A DNA stretch of 38,587 bases from Pseudomonas endophytica (GTDB lineage Bacteria; Pseudomonadota; Gammaproteobacteria; Pseudomonadales; Pseudomonadaceae). A model generated the notes under the pieces. That model made no database searches. It was not told the DNA's origin and was given only the letters and a program-made list of their open reading frames with translations. The position numbers were made by a program, and so were the translations under genes. The stretch covers positions 1 through 38,587 of the forward strand of contig NZ_LLWH01000167.1 in assembly GCF_001411475.1 (NCBI RefSeq), written 5' to 3'. Positions within the stretch are counted from its first letter, which is position 1; every line of letters begins with the position of its first letter. This document shows, piece by piece, positions 16,955-25,271 of the stretch.

Positions 16955-17922
16955 TGCGTGTAACCTTGCAGCCTTCAGGCGCCGTACTAGACACCTTGCC
17001 TGGCGAGCGGATTCTGGATGCGGCGCAGCGCTTGGGCTATGAATGCCCGCAAAGCTGCCGCAATGGCAATTGCCACGTGTGCGCCGCCTTGTTGGTTGAA
17101 GGTCAGGTGGAGCAGGCGGGTGTTATTCGTGATCACGGCGAGGTCTACACCTGTTTGGCGGCACCACTTGAAGAGTGCGTGTTGCTATGGGATGGCGTAC
17201 TCGCGTTGGGAAAATTACCTGTGCGTAGTTTGGCCTGTCAGTTGACCGAATGTGTCGAATTGGGCGGCGATGTGTGGCGTGTGCGTTTACGTGCCCCCGC
17301 CGGGAAGGCGCCGCGATACCACGCCGGGCAATACGTGATGCTAGAGCGTGAAAACGGCGAGAAGTCGGCGTTTTCACTGGCCAGCGCGCCGCATTCGGGG
17401 CGCGATCTTGAGCTGCATGTACTGGCGCGCGAAGACAGCGCTCGTAGCCTGATCGAGCAGCTGCAACGCAACAAGATGATCCGTCTGCAATTACCTTTTG
17501 GTGACACGCATTTGTCTGAGTTGCCCAGTGGGCCGCTGGTGTTGATCGCTGCGGGCACCGGCATGGCACAAATGCATAGCCTGATCGAACACTGCCGGGC
17601 AAAAGGCTTCGCCCACCCCGTGCATTTGTACTGGGGCGTACGCCGTCCCGAAGACTTTTACACATTGGAAGAGTGGGACGCTTGGCAGCAGATCCCGAAC
17701 CTGTTTTTGCACAAAGTGGTCAGTGATGTGTGCGGCTGGGAAGGGCGTTGCGGGTTGCTGCATGAGGCCGTGTGTGAAGACATAGATGATCTGAGCACTG
17801 TCTCGGTGTATGCCAGCGGTTCGCCTAACATGATCTATGGCACTCTCGATGCGCTGGTCGAGGCGGGTATGGACGCACACCAGATGCGCGCCGACGTGTT
17901 CGCCTACGCTCCGCGGTCATGA
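16954..17922 (+). CDS. Ferredoxin-type 2Fe-2S/FAD reductase
   Basis: 322-residue electron-transfer protein. An N-terminal plant-type 2Fe-2S domain carries SCRNGNCHVC (C-x4-C-x2-C) with the fourth Cys in EVYTCLA. It is followed by a ferredoxin-NADP reductase-like FAD domain (GQYVMLERENGEKSAFSLAS) and an NAD(P) domain (GPLVLIAAGTGMAQMHSLIE). Such genes next to ubiD are commonly annotated as CDP-6-deoxy-delta-3,4-glucoseen reductase-like. No deoxysugar genes are near, so that reaction is unlikely to be its real job. The ATG at 16954 overlaps the ubiD stop (TGATG), with AGGA eight bases upstream; coupling to ubiD suggests a role in quinone or oxygenase chemistry, which is inference. Confidence 0.9.
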   Translation: MRVTLQPSGAVLDTLPGERILDAAQRLGYECPQSCRNGNCHVCAALLVEGQVEQAGVIRDHGEVYTCLAAPLEECVLLWDGVLALGKLPVRSLACQLTECVELGGDVWRVRLRAPAGKAPRYHAGQYVMLERENGEKSAFSLASAPHSGRDLELHVLAREDSARSLIEQLQRNKMIRLQLPFGDTHLSELPSGPLVLIAAGTGMAQMHSLIEHCRAKGFAHPVHLYWGVRRPEDFYTLEEWDAWQQIPNLFLHKVVSDVCGWEGRCGLLHEAVCEDIDDLSTVSVYASGSPNMIYGTLDALVEAGMDAHQMRADVFAYAPRS

Positions 17923-17926
17923 CCGT

Positions 17927-17953
17927 GTAGTCGCAGCCTGCGGCAGCGACTAC
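17927..17953. repeat. Inverted repeat R5 (type C)
   Basis: GTAGTCGC (17927-17934) and GCGACTAC (17946-17953) flank AGCCTGCGGCA. This is the shortest repeat of the window: the outer ends differ from types A and B, but the centre is the type A core. It begins five bases after the reductase stop codon. The remaining gap to 18062 shows no gene. Confidence 0.75.
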
Positions 17954-18062
17954 CCATTTCAGACAGGTCATACGTCTTACTGCGCGAGTCATTTCATTTT
18001 TACTGCTATAAGATTCATAACGTTATTTTCTAGTGCGCCGCATGCAATGCCTGTAGGACTCC

Positions 18063-18722
18063 ATGCCTTCTGTGATGACCGCTTCTGAATCAGCCTGTTT
18101 AAATCTGGTTTACCCTCCGCGACTCGATCTTGGGGCGCCTCTGACCCCCGAACAACTTCAGCAGTCGCTGCAAGCCACCATGGCGTGCCATCAAGGCGGG
18201 CCGGTCTGGTTGTTCGCCTATGGCTCCCTTATCTGGCGCCCGGAATGCTCGGCTGTTGAGCGCGTGCGGGGGCGGGTGTATGGCTATCACCGCGGCCTGT
18301 ATTTGTGGTCTCACGAACATCGCGGCACACCGCAATTACCGGGTCTGGTGTTTGGCTTGGACCGAGGGGGTTCATGCAGTGGCTTTGCCTATCGCCTGCC
18401 CGAAGACAACCTTGATGCGGCGCTCCATGCCTTGTGGAAACGTGAAATGCCCGTGCCCTCCTATCGACCGCACTGGCTGACTTGCCGCCTCGAAGATGGC
18501 AGCCAAGTACAGGCGTTGGGTTTTGTGCTGGAACGGCATTTACCCAGCTACGCTGGCAACCTGCCAGACGGCGTACTCAGCCAAGTGTTGGCCAATGCCA
18601 GCGGACGCTTCGGCACTACCCGTGATTACGTCGAGCAGACCGTCAGCGCTCTGCGCAGCCATGCCATGCCGGACCGCAATCTGGAGGCACGCTTAAAGCG
18701 CTGTGTGCCACACACACCTTAA
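18063..18722 (+). CDS. ChaC-like gamma-glutamylcyclotransferase
   Basis: 219-residue cytosolic protein of the ChaC family, which cleaves glutathione to 5-oxoproline and Cys-Gly. The substrate-binding loop FAYGSLIWRP is followed by the family segments YHRGLYLWSHEHRGTPQLPG and GFAYRLPE. The catalytic Glu is probably that of LWKREM. AGGA about five bases before ATG 18063 supports this start, though ATG 18075 is also possible. It stands alone between the reductase and the TonB-domain gene, on the same strand but separated by 140-base gaps on both sides. Confidence 0.92.
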   Translation: MPSVMTASESACLNLVYPPRLDLGAPLTPEQLQQSLQATMACHQGGPVWLFAYGSLIWRPECSAVERVRGRVYGYHRGLYLWSHEHRGTPQLPGLVFGLDRGGSCSGFAYRLPEDNLDAALHALWKREMPVPSYRPHWLTCRLEDGSQVQALGFVLERHLPSYAGNLPDGVLSQVLANASGRFGTTRDYVEQTVSALRSHAMPDRNLEARLKRCVPHTP

Positions 18723-18863
18723 GTTTTAGTTTGCAAGATCTGTCCATTTAATCGGAGCCATCCCACGGCAGGATCAGAACCTGCAGGCTGAGAAATGTGG
18801 CGACACACTCCTAACATTCTTTCCCTTTGTGCTTGGTTGGGCACGGCGTCTTGGGGGAAGGTG

Positions 18864-19544
18864 ATGAGAGCGGTAGTCGGGTTTATCCTGCTGTTGGTGG
18901 CATTGAATACTTGGGCAGCGGATTGGTACCCCGCGGTCCTGTACATGGTTAAACCTGAATACCCCGAAGAGCTTCGACGTCAGGGCTTGGAAGGGGAAGT
19001 ACGGGTGAAAGTTGCCGTCAACGGCGACGGCTCGGTGAGTGATCCGAAAATCGTATACAGCACCAACCCCTTGTTTGCCGGGGCTGCCCTCAAAGTGATG
19101 GCTGAGTGGCGGTTCGCAAGTCGGCCGCTGGCGGGCGATTACCCGCAGCAATTAATCGTCTTCGTGCCCATGTTGTTTGAGCTTGAGTCCAAGCAGCGGA
19201 CTCAACAAAATGATCAGTCGTTCGATCTTGCGACCACCACCTGCCTTCAGCTCAACAAAGACGTTAACAAGTACGTGCGCAGCGGGCTGAATAGGCCGCT
19301 GGCAGATCTCGCAGTATTTCGGCTCACCCAAAAAAAGCTGATTGACGGGCTGGTTACCGAAAAATACAGCAGCGAACAACTTGCGGTGGGTTTGTACGAT
19401 CTCTCTCAGGGCATGGTAAAAGTGGCACAAGGCTGTCAGCGAAAAATCACGCGTCTCTATGTTGATCAGTTACCGCCAAGCGTCAAAGCGCTGTTGGTAT
19501 CTGGAGGCATGGCGATTAAAACCGAGAAAACCTACGGCTTTTGA
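18864..19544 (+). CDS. Periplasmic TonB C-terminal-domain protein
   Basis: 226-residue protein with a short signal peptide (MRAVVGFILLLVALNTWA, cleavage near residue 19). A TonB C-terminal-like domain follows directly, residues ~20-105 (MVKPEYPEELRRQGLEGEVR, then NGDGSVSDPKIVYS and ALKVMAEWRF). True energy transducers have an inner-membrane anchor, a Pro-rich spacer and then this domain at the end; here the anchor and spacer are missing and ~120 further residues follow. These include two Cys (127 and 191) that could form a disulfide bond. GGGGGA before ATG 18864 supports this start over an in-frame ATG at 18795. It is followed by another exported protein gene 65 bases downstream. Confidence 0.82.
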   Translation: MRAVVGFILLLVALNTWAADWYPAVLYMVKPEYPEELRRQGLEGEVRVKVAVNGDGSVSDPKIVYSTNPLFAGAALKVMAEWRFASRPLAGDYPQQLIVFVPMLFELESKQRTQQNDQSFDLATTTCLQLNKDVNKYVRSGLNRPLADLAVFRLTQKKLIDGLVTEKYSSEQLAVGLYDLSQGMVKVAQGCQRKITRLYVDQLPPSVKALLVSGGMAIKTEKTYGF

Positions 19545-19609
19545 GGTGCTAGCCGATAACGCTAGATAGGTGCGTATGCTTGCCGCCAAACCGGACATAG
19601 GAGCGAATT

Positions 19610-20014
19610 GTGAGAGCGTGGATCGTATTAATGCTGACGCTGGCCATGCCAATGCTAGCGACGGCTGAAGAAGCCGAAGAAGGCGCGGCCAAGGTCAGCT
19701 ACATCACCCTTAGCCCGCCGTTCGTGGGCAATTACGGGCTAGACGGCAGCGCCAAACTTAAGGTCTACAAGGCGGATATTTCATTGCGCGTGTCGGGCGA
19801 TGAGGCTGCCAAGGCAGTTAAGGCCAATGAGCCATTAATCCGTAATCAGTTAGTGGGTTTGTTTACCCAGCAAACCAGCGAAAGCCTAGGCAGTGTCGAG
19901 GCCAAAGAGGCATTGCGTCAGCAAGCGCTGAAGCAGGTCCAGCAAGTGATGAACGACGAGACAGGCAAACCTATGGTGGACGACTTACTGTTTAACAACT
20001 TGATTGTTCAATAA
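19610..20014 (+). CDS. FliL-like exported protein
   Basis: 134-residue protein with a signal-like N-terminus (MRAWIVLMLTLAMPMLATAE). The rest matches the FliL pattern: YITLSPPFVGNYG, KLKVYKADISLRV, then ANEPLIRNQLVGLFTQQTSE and a C-terminal segment with DDLLFNNLIVQ. True FliL keeps its N-terminal helix as an anchor and lies in flagellar operons; no flagellar gene is near here, so this is probably a paralogue with a non-flagellar or accessory role. The start is GTG 19610, supported by AGGAG seven bases upstream. It likely shares a transcript with the TonB-domain gene. Confidence 0.85.
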   Translation: MRAWIVLMLTLAMPMLATAEEAEEGAAKVSYITLSPPFVGNYGLDGSAKLKVYKADISLRVSGDEAAKAVKANEPLIRNQLVGLFTQQTSESLGSVEAKEALRQQALKQVQQVMNDETGKPMVDDLLFNNLIVQ

Positions 20015-20038
20015 ACGATTCAATACCTCTGCAAAACG

Positions 20039-20106
20039 TGTAGGAGCGAGCTTGCTCGCAATCTTTTGACCTTTAACAGCAAAAGATCGCAGCCTTCGGC
20101 AGCTCT
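20039..20106. repeat. REP-type inverted repeat R6, B/A hybrid
   Basis: The left arm has the type B core (GTAGGAGCGAGCTTGCTCGC). The right arm, read on the other strand, has a type A core (GAGCTGCCGAAGGCTGCGATC, shown only to its key part CCGAAGGCTGCGATC). An inner stem ATCTTTTG / CAAAAGAT lies between. The outer end of the right arm has decayed (CTCTCTTA in place of CTCCTACA). It is the opposite hybrid to R2 and lies 24 bases after the FliL-like stop. Confidence 0.8.
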
Positions 20107-20209
20107 CTTATCAAACATGAAGTCAGTTATTGATTTCAAAAGACACCGCTGTGTTCGTATGCGTGGACATGCGTATCTACACAGGGTGTGTTGGCAGACA
20201 AATATCCCG

Positions 20210-20288
20210 TGTAGGAGCTGCCGCAGGCTGCGATCTTTTGATGTTGCGGTAGAGGATCAAAAGATCGCAGGCTGCGCCAGCTCCTACA
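20210..20288. repeat. REP-type inverted repeat R7, A/A
   Basis: Type A arms TGTAGGAGCTGCCGCAGGCT and its near complement ending CAGCTCCTACA, with an inner stem GATCTTTTGAT / ATCAAAAGATC and a GTTGCGGTAGAGG loop. The right arm has one change in the core. Together with R6 it fills the 322-base gap between the convergent FliL-like and ABC-2 permease genes (20015-20336), where no gene is seen. Confidence 0.85.
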
Positions 20289-20336
20289 AAAACAGAAATG
20301 CACCCAAATACCGTGCGCGACAGCGTGGCGTGCGTT

Positions 20337-21455
20337 TTACGACGCCAAGCTCTTGCGAAACCTCGCCAGCGCGACGGCAAAAAACACCAGGCCGATCGCC
20401 GTCAGTGCCAGTAGATCCGGCCACACCACGCCGATGCCGGCATCCCTGAACAAAATGGCAGCGCTCAAGCTTACAAAGTGTGTGGAGGGCGAGCACTGCA
20501 TCACCCATTGCAGCCATTCAGGCATGCTGTCCAACGGTGTGCTGCCGCCTGAAAGCAAGAGCATGGGGATGATCACCGGGATCGCCAACAGACCAAATTG
20601 CGGCGTTGAGCGTGCCAATGTTGCGAGGAAAATCCCCAGTGCGGTGCTGGCAAATAGGTACAACGCGGTCACTATCAAAAACAGCGCTAGCGAACCCGCC
20701 AGGGGTACGCCCAGCGCCCATTTGACGATAATTTCTAATGAGAGCCAGGTGCACACCACCACGACCAGCATGTTGCTCCAGATTTTCGCCAGCATGATTT
20801 CCAGCGCGGTCAGCGGCAATACCAGCAAGTGGTCTAAGGTGCCGTGTTCGCGCTCACGCAGTAGCGCGGTCCCGGTCAGCACAATGGCCAAAATAGTGAT
20901 GTTGTTGACGATCTGAATCACCGCTAAAAACCAGCCGCCTTCCAAGTTTGGGTTGAAAAGCGGGCGGCTGTTGATCAATGCCGGAGCTTTCGCGCCAAGG
21001 CTTGTTTGCCCGGCATACTCCAGCAGTTCGCGCTGAAAGATCTGACCGATATAACCCGCCCCCATAAACGCTTGGCTCATGGCCGTGGCATCCACGTTGA
21101 GCTGCACGCCAGGTTGGCGTCCTGCCAATAAGTCAGCCTGGAAGTTGGCAGGCAGATTAATCACGAACGTGTATAGGCCCTTATCCATCGCCTGATCAAG
21201 TTGGTCATAAGGCAATGCATGCGGGGTTTTAAACTCCGGAGGCAGCAGCGACTCACTGAGCTTGCGCGATAACGTGCTGTGATCTTCGTCGATGATCGCG
21301 ACACTGGCGTTGTGTACGCCAATGATAGAACCCGCCGCTGGCATGTAGATCGCGACCGTAAAGGCGTACAGCAAAAACAACAGCAGCACGCTATCGTGAC
21401 GCAGACTGGTGAGCTCTTTGAGACCTAAGCGCAGGATGTGCGAAAACTTATGCAT
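20337..21455 (-). CDS. ABC-2 type permease (YhhJ-like)
   Basis: 372-residue inner-membrane protein of the ABC-2 family, like E. coli YhhJ. One N-terminal helix (VLLLFLLYAFTVAIYMPAAG) is followed by a ~140-residue periplasmic domain and five more helices near the C-terminus, with LREREHGTLDHLLVLPLTAL as the conserved coupling segment. AGGAGG before ATG 21455 sets the start; the ATG overlaps the TGA of rbbA by one base. With the RbbA gene, which has its own C-terminal permease, it probably forms a two-part export channel fed by the membrane-fusion protein. The substrate is unknown. Confidence 0.92.
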   Translation of the reverse strand: MHKFSHILRLGLKELTSLRHDSVLLLFLLYAFTVAIYMPAAGSIIGVHNASVAIIDEDHSTLSRKLSESLLPPEFKTPHALPYDQLDQAMDKGLYTFVINLPANFQADLLAGRQPGVQLNVDATAMSQAFMGAGYIGQIFQRELLEYAGQTSLGAKAPALINSRPLFNPNLEGGWFLAVIQIVNNITILAIVLTGTALLREREHGTLDHLLVLPLTALEIMLAKIWSNMLVVVVCTWLSLEIIVKWALGVPLAGSLALFLIVTALYLFASTALGIFLATLARSTPQFGLLAIPVIIPMLLLSGGSTPLDSMPEWLQWVMQCSPSTHFVSLSAAILFRDAGIGVVWPDLLALTAIGLVFFAVALARFRKSLAS

Positions 21456-24187
21456 CAGGCCTCCTGCTTTTTGAGCATGATCAGACTCAGGCCGGTGAAG
21501 CCCACGAAAAACCCAAACAGCGCTAGGCACTGTGGCCACAGTTGACGAAGGTCCAGCGCTTTCGTGAAAGTGCCCACGGCGATGTCGAGGAAGTACCCGG
21601 CCGGGAACAGCATGCCCATTAGCGCCGCCGAGCCATCGAGCGATGAGCGCGGCACGATCAGCCCCGAGAATTGAATGGTCGGCAGACTGGTGATGATCAT
21701 GGTGCCCAAAATGGCGGCGATTTGAGTGCGGGTAAACGCAGAGATCAGTAGCCCCATGCTCGTGGTCGATAGCACATACAGCATCCCGCCCAGCGCCAGT
21801 GTGAAACCGCTTCCTTTAAACGGGACACCAAACAGCCAACGGTTCATCGCCACTAGCAACGCGAGGTTAACTAGGCTGACGGCCAGATACGGCGCCTGTT
21901 TACCCAGCAAAAATTCCAAGCGGGTTAAGGGCGTGGCATAGAAGTTGGTGATAGACCCTAGCTCTTTTTCCCGCACGATCCCGAGCGCAGTGAGCATCGC
22001 CGGGATAAACGCGAGGATCAGCGCCATCACGCCGGGGCCAATGGCATTCACGCTGACAACGTCTTGGTTGTAGCGAAAGCGTACTTCTAGCTTGGCCGCC
22101 GTTTGCTTGTTCTGCGCCAGGCTACTCAAGGCGCTCAGTTGCTCAAGGTTGCCTTGATGCACGGCTTGCACATAGCTGCGGCTGGTTTCTGCACGAAACG
22201 GCATGCCGCCATCTATCCACGCTGCAACGATGGGTTGGCGCCCTGCATACAGGTCGCGACCAAAGCCCGGGGGGATCTCAAGGGCGATTTTGATCTCGGA
22301 GCGTTGCAAGCGTTTGTGCAGTTCATCGGCACTCTGGATCGGCGTGTGCTCTTCAAAATAACGCGAGCTGCGGAAAGCTTCGAGGTAGGCGCGGCTTTGC
22401 GGGGTTTGGTCTTGGTCGTAGACGGCGAAAGCGAGGTTTTCCACGTCCAGCGAAATACCGTAGCCAAAAATCACCATCATGAACACGGCACCTAACAGGG
22501 CGAAGGCCATGCGCACTTTGTCGCGTAACAGCTCTTTGGCTTCACGGCTGGCGACGGCAATCAGGCGTGTCAGGCTGAAGCCTCTTTTACTTTGCGGCGG
22601 CGTTGCAGTGGCCGTGGGCGTGGCGATGGTTTCAGTGTCTGAGGGCGGGTTGGCCTCTGGAGCGTTTTGCGCCTGCTCAAGACATGTCACAAAGGCCGCT
22701 TCCAGCGTGTCACCGTGGAAGAGTTGTTGCAGCGCGTCTGGCGTATCGCAGGCCAATACCTTGCCTGCGTGCATCAGCGAGATGCGGTCGCAGCGCTGGG
22801 CTTCGTTCATAAAGTGGGTGGACAAAAAGATCGTCACCCCCTGCTCCCGCGAGAGCTCAATCAGCAGCCGCCAGAAGTCATCGCGAGCCGCAGGATCAAC
22901 GCCCGAGGTGGGTTCGTCGAGGATTAAAACTTCCGGTCGATGTAACACGGCCACCGCCAATGACAACCGTTGACGCAGACCCAAGGGCAGTTCGCCGGAC
23001 TGTTGATCGGCGATGTCGGCCAAGTCAAATCGCTCAATCAGTTCCTCTATGCGTGTTTGGCTTTCGTCTTTGGGCAGGTCGAACAGTTGAGCGTGCAGCA
23101 CCAGGTTTTGCCGCACGCTCAATTCGCCATACAGCGAGAAACTTTGGGACATGAACCCGACGCGCTTGCGCGTGGCTAAGTCTTTAGCATTCACCGGGTT
23201 GCCCAGCAGCTTAGCGCTGCCTTCGGTCGCCGGGATCAAGCCCGTGAGCACCTTCATGGTGGTGGTTTTGCCGCATCCGTTGGAGCCTAAAAACCCGAAA
23301 ATCTCGCCGCGGCCAATGGCAAAGCTGACCTTGTTCACGGCGGTGAAATCGCCAAACTTTAGCGTCAGGTCGTGGGCTTCAATCGCGATGTCGCTGTTGT
23401 GTTCGGTGCGCGGCGGGATCACTAACGGCTCGTTACTGTGACCGTTGTCGCCTTGGAAGTGAGTAAAAGCTTCATCCAGTTTGCTGTTGGGTGAGACGGC
23501 GGCCAGCTCTGCACTCAAGCCGGCGGCAATCAATTTGCCGCGATCAAGCATCAGACAGTGTTCAAACTGTTCGGCCTCTTCCATGTAGGCCGTAGCTACC
23601 AGCAACGTCAGTTGCGGGCGCTGGTTGCGTACGTCTTCGACCAGTTCCCAGAAACGCCGCCGTGACAATGGATCAACGCCGGTGGTCGGCTCATCGAGAA
23701 TCAGTAAGTCGGGTTCATGGATCAGCGCACAACACAGCCCGAGCTTCTGCTTCATGCCGCCCGAGAGCTTGCCCGCAGGGCGCTCAGCGAAGCGCTCAAG
23801 GTCGGTCGCTTTGAGCAACTGCTGCATGCGCTCTTCGCATTCTTTTTTTGACAGACCAAACAGCGTGCCGAAGAACCGAATGTTTTCGCTGATGGACAGC
23901 TCAGGGTAGAGATTGCCGCCCAAGCCTTGGGGCATAAAGGCGATCAGCGGATACAAGGTGTTGCGGTGATGGCGGTCATCAATCGGGCCGCCGAGCACCT
24001 CAAGGGTGCCTTGCTGGAGTTTTTTGACCCCGGCAATCAGCCCGAGCAGGCTCGATTTACCCGCGCCATCCGGGCCAATCAGGCCGCAGCGTGTGCCTTT
24101 GGGTAGGCTGAATGCGACGTCGATCAGCGCCTGTTGTTTACCGTACCGGTGGCTGATGCCACTGGCGTTGAGCGCCAGATCGCTCAT
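21455..24187 (-). CDS. rbbA: RbbA-like fused ABC ATPase-ATPase-permease
   Basis: 910-residue protein matching E. coli RbbA in length and order: first ATPase (Walker A GPDGAGKSS, signature LSGGMKQKLGL, Walker B LLILDEPTTGVDP, residues ~1-235), second ATPase (Walker A GSNGCGKTT, signature-like LPLGLRQRLSLA, Walker B VLILDEPTSGVDP, ~270-500) and an ABC-2 membrane domain (~555-910). The non-canonical LPLGL signature is, as I recall, normal for this family. RbbA in E. coli binds ribosomes and stimulates their ATPase; whether it mainly acts on ribosomes or as an exporter is unsettled. It starts within the end of the HlyD-like gene (4-base ATGA overlap), with a weak own ribosome site, so translation is probably coupled. 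Confidence 0.94.
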   Translation of the reverse strand: MSDLALNASGISHRYGKQQALIDVAFSLPKGTRCGLIGPDGAGKSSLLGLIAGVKKLQQGTLEVLGGPIDDRHHRNTLYPLIAFMPQGLGGNLYPELSISENIRFFGTLFGLSKKECEERMQQLLKATDLERFAERPAGKLSGGMKQKLGLCCALIHEPDLLILDEPTTGVDPLSRRRFWELVEDVRNQRPQLTLLVATAYMEEAEQFEHCLMLDRGKLIAAGLSAELAAVSPNSKLDEAFTHFQGDNGHSNEPLVIPPRTEHNSDIAIEAHDLTLKFGDFTAVNKVSFAIGRGEIFGFLGSNGCGKTTTMKVLTGLIPATEGSAKLLGNPVNAKDLATRKRVGFMSQSFSLYGELSVRQNLVLHAQLFDLPKDESQTRIEELIERFDLADIADQQSGELPLGLRQRLSLAVAVLHRPEVLILDEPTSGVDPAARDDFWRLLIELSREQGVTIFLSTHFMNEAQRCDRISLMHAGKVLACDTPDALQQLFHGDTLEAAFVTCLEQAQNAPEANPPSDTETIATPTATATPPQSKRGFSLTRLIAVASREAKELLRDKVRMAFALLGAVFMMVIFGYGISLDVENLAFAVYDQDQTPQSRAYLEAFRSSRYFEEHTPIQSADELHKRLQRSEIKIALEIPPGFGRDLYAGRQPIVAAWIDGGMPFRAETSRSYVQAVHQGNLEQLSALSSLAQNKQTAAKLEVRFRYNQDVVSVNAIGPGVMALILAFIPAMLTALGIVREKELGSITNFYATPLTRLEFLLGKQAPYLAVSLVNLALLVAMNRWLFGVPFKGSGFTLALGGMLYVLSTTSMGLLISAFTRTQIAAILGTMIITSLPTIQFSGLIVPRSSLDGSAALMGMLFPAGYFLDIAVGTFTKALDLRQLWPQCLALFGFFVGFTGLSLIMLKKQEA

Positions 24188-25149
24188 TGCAGATTAGCCG
24201 GCCAGTCCACATCGTTGGTTCGCACATAACCGGCGCCCGGCATCCCCGGCTTGGCCTGTGGCACGGAGCCGGGATCTGTCAGGCGCAGTTTGACGCGGAA
24301 CACCAGCTTTTGCCGCTCGTCGCGGGTTTCAACTTCTTTGGGGGTGAACTGCGATTTGGCCGCGACAAACGCGATTTTTGCCGGCAGCGCTTGGTCGGGC
24401 AGGGCGTCGAGCACGATACGAGCCTCGGCTCCCACCGTCAGTTTGCCGACCACGGCGGCGGGCAAGTACAGGTTCATGTACTGGTCGCTGGGGTCGATCA
24501 TCATAAACACCCGCCCCCCTGAACCCAGCACCTCGCCAGGCTCGGCCAGGCGCAACTGAATAACGCCATTGATCGGCGCTCGTAGGCTGCTGTCTTCGAT
24601 TTCGCTGGTGAGTTGTGCGACGTGAGCTTCGCTGGAGACGATGGCCGCTTTAGCTGCTGCGACTTGGGCCTGGGCGGCACTTACGGCGGCGTTGCGGGTG
24701 TCGAACTGCGCTTGCTGCTGGTCGACTTGCTGCCCGCTGGCGAAACCGCGTTGAGACAGTTGATGGGTGCGCTTGAGTTCTTGGCTGGCCAGTCGTTTTT
24801 CACTTTGGCGCAATTGCACATTGGCTTCGTTGGCCGCTAATGCTTGGCGGGCACGCTGAACTTCGGCTTGTGCCTGAGCGCGGCTGGCTTCTAGCGTGCG
24901 GGTGTCCATGCGGGCCAACAGTTGGCCCTTAGTGACGCGGTCACCCTCATCGACCAGTACTTCAGCCAAACGACCAGGGATTTTGGCGGCGATCTGGACC
25001 TCTGTGGACTCGAGTCGACCGTTGCCCATATTGATGCCTTCAGGGAGACGGTCATGCTGGGACTTCCAGTAACCGAATCCGCCTGCTGCGACCAGCAGGA
25101 TTGCCAAAGGGATAACGAAATAATGGGAAATACGGTGATTCTTCGACAT
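24184..25149 (-). CDS. HlyD-family periplasmic adaptor (YhiI-like)
   Basis: 321-residue membrane-fusion protein. An N-terminal anchor (FVIPLAILLVAAGGFGYW) is followed by the first lipoyl half (VQIAAKIPGRLAEVLVDEGD), a long Gln/Ala-rich helical hairpin (~85-185), the second lipoyl half (SLRAPINGVIQLRLAEPGEV) and a beta-barrel end (KIAFVAAKSQFTPKEVETRD). The last motif is typical of the YhiI branch. Start ATG 25149 follows TAGGATG. It is the first gene of an operon with rbbA and the ABC-2 permease, the same order as E. coli yhiI-rbbA-yhhJ. No outer-membrane channel gene is present. Confidence 0.92.
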   Translation of the reverse strand: MSKNHRISHYFVIPLAILLVAAGGFGYWKSQHDRLPEGINMGNGRLESTEVQIAAKIPGRLAEVLVDEGDRVTKGQLLARMDTRTLEASRAQAQAEVQRARQALAANEANVQLRQSEKRLASQELKRTHQLSQRGFASGQQVDQQQAQFDTRNAAVSAAQAQVAAAKAAIVSSEAHVAQLTSEIEDSSLRAPINGVIQLRLAEPGEVLGSGGRVFMMIDPSDQYMNLYLPAAVVGKLTVGAEARIVLDALPDQALPAKIAFVAAKSQFTPKEVETRDERQKLVFRVKLRLTDPGSVPQAKPGMPGAGYVRTNDVDWPANLQ

Positions 25150-25271
25150 GCCGACATCCTAGTCACAGAGCGCTCTAATTTGACTGTTTCAAGCCACAGT
25201 GGGCTTGATGCCAGTCAAAGGAAGACTTGAGCGTAGACGGCATTTTGGTTTCAAGCTGAAAGTTTTGGGCT

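Noticed and set aside
20337..25149. Type I secretion system
   Set aside because: The operon has no outer-membrane channel and no secreted substrate gene, and its middle protein matches RbbA rather than an HlyB-type exporter.
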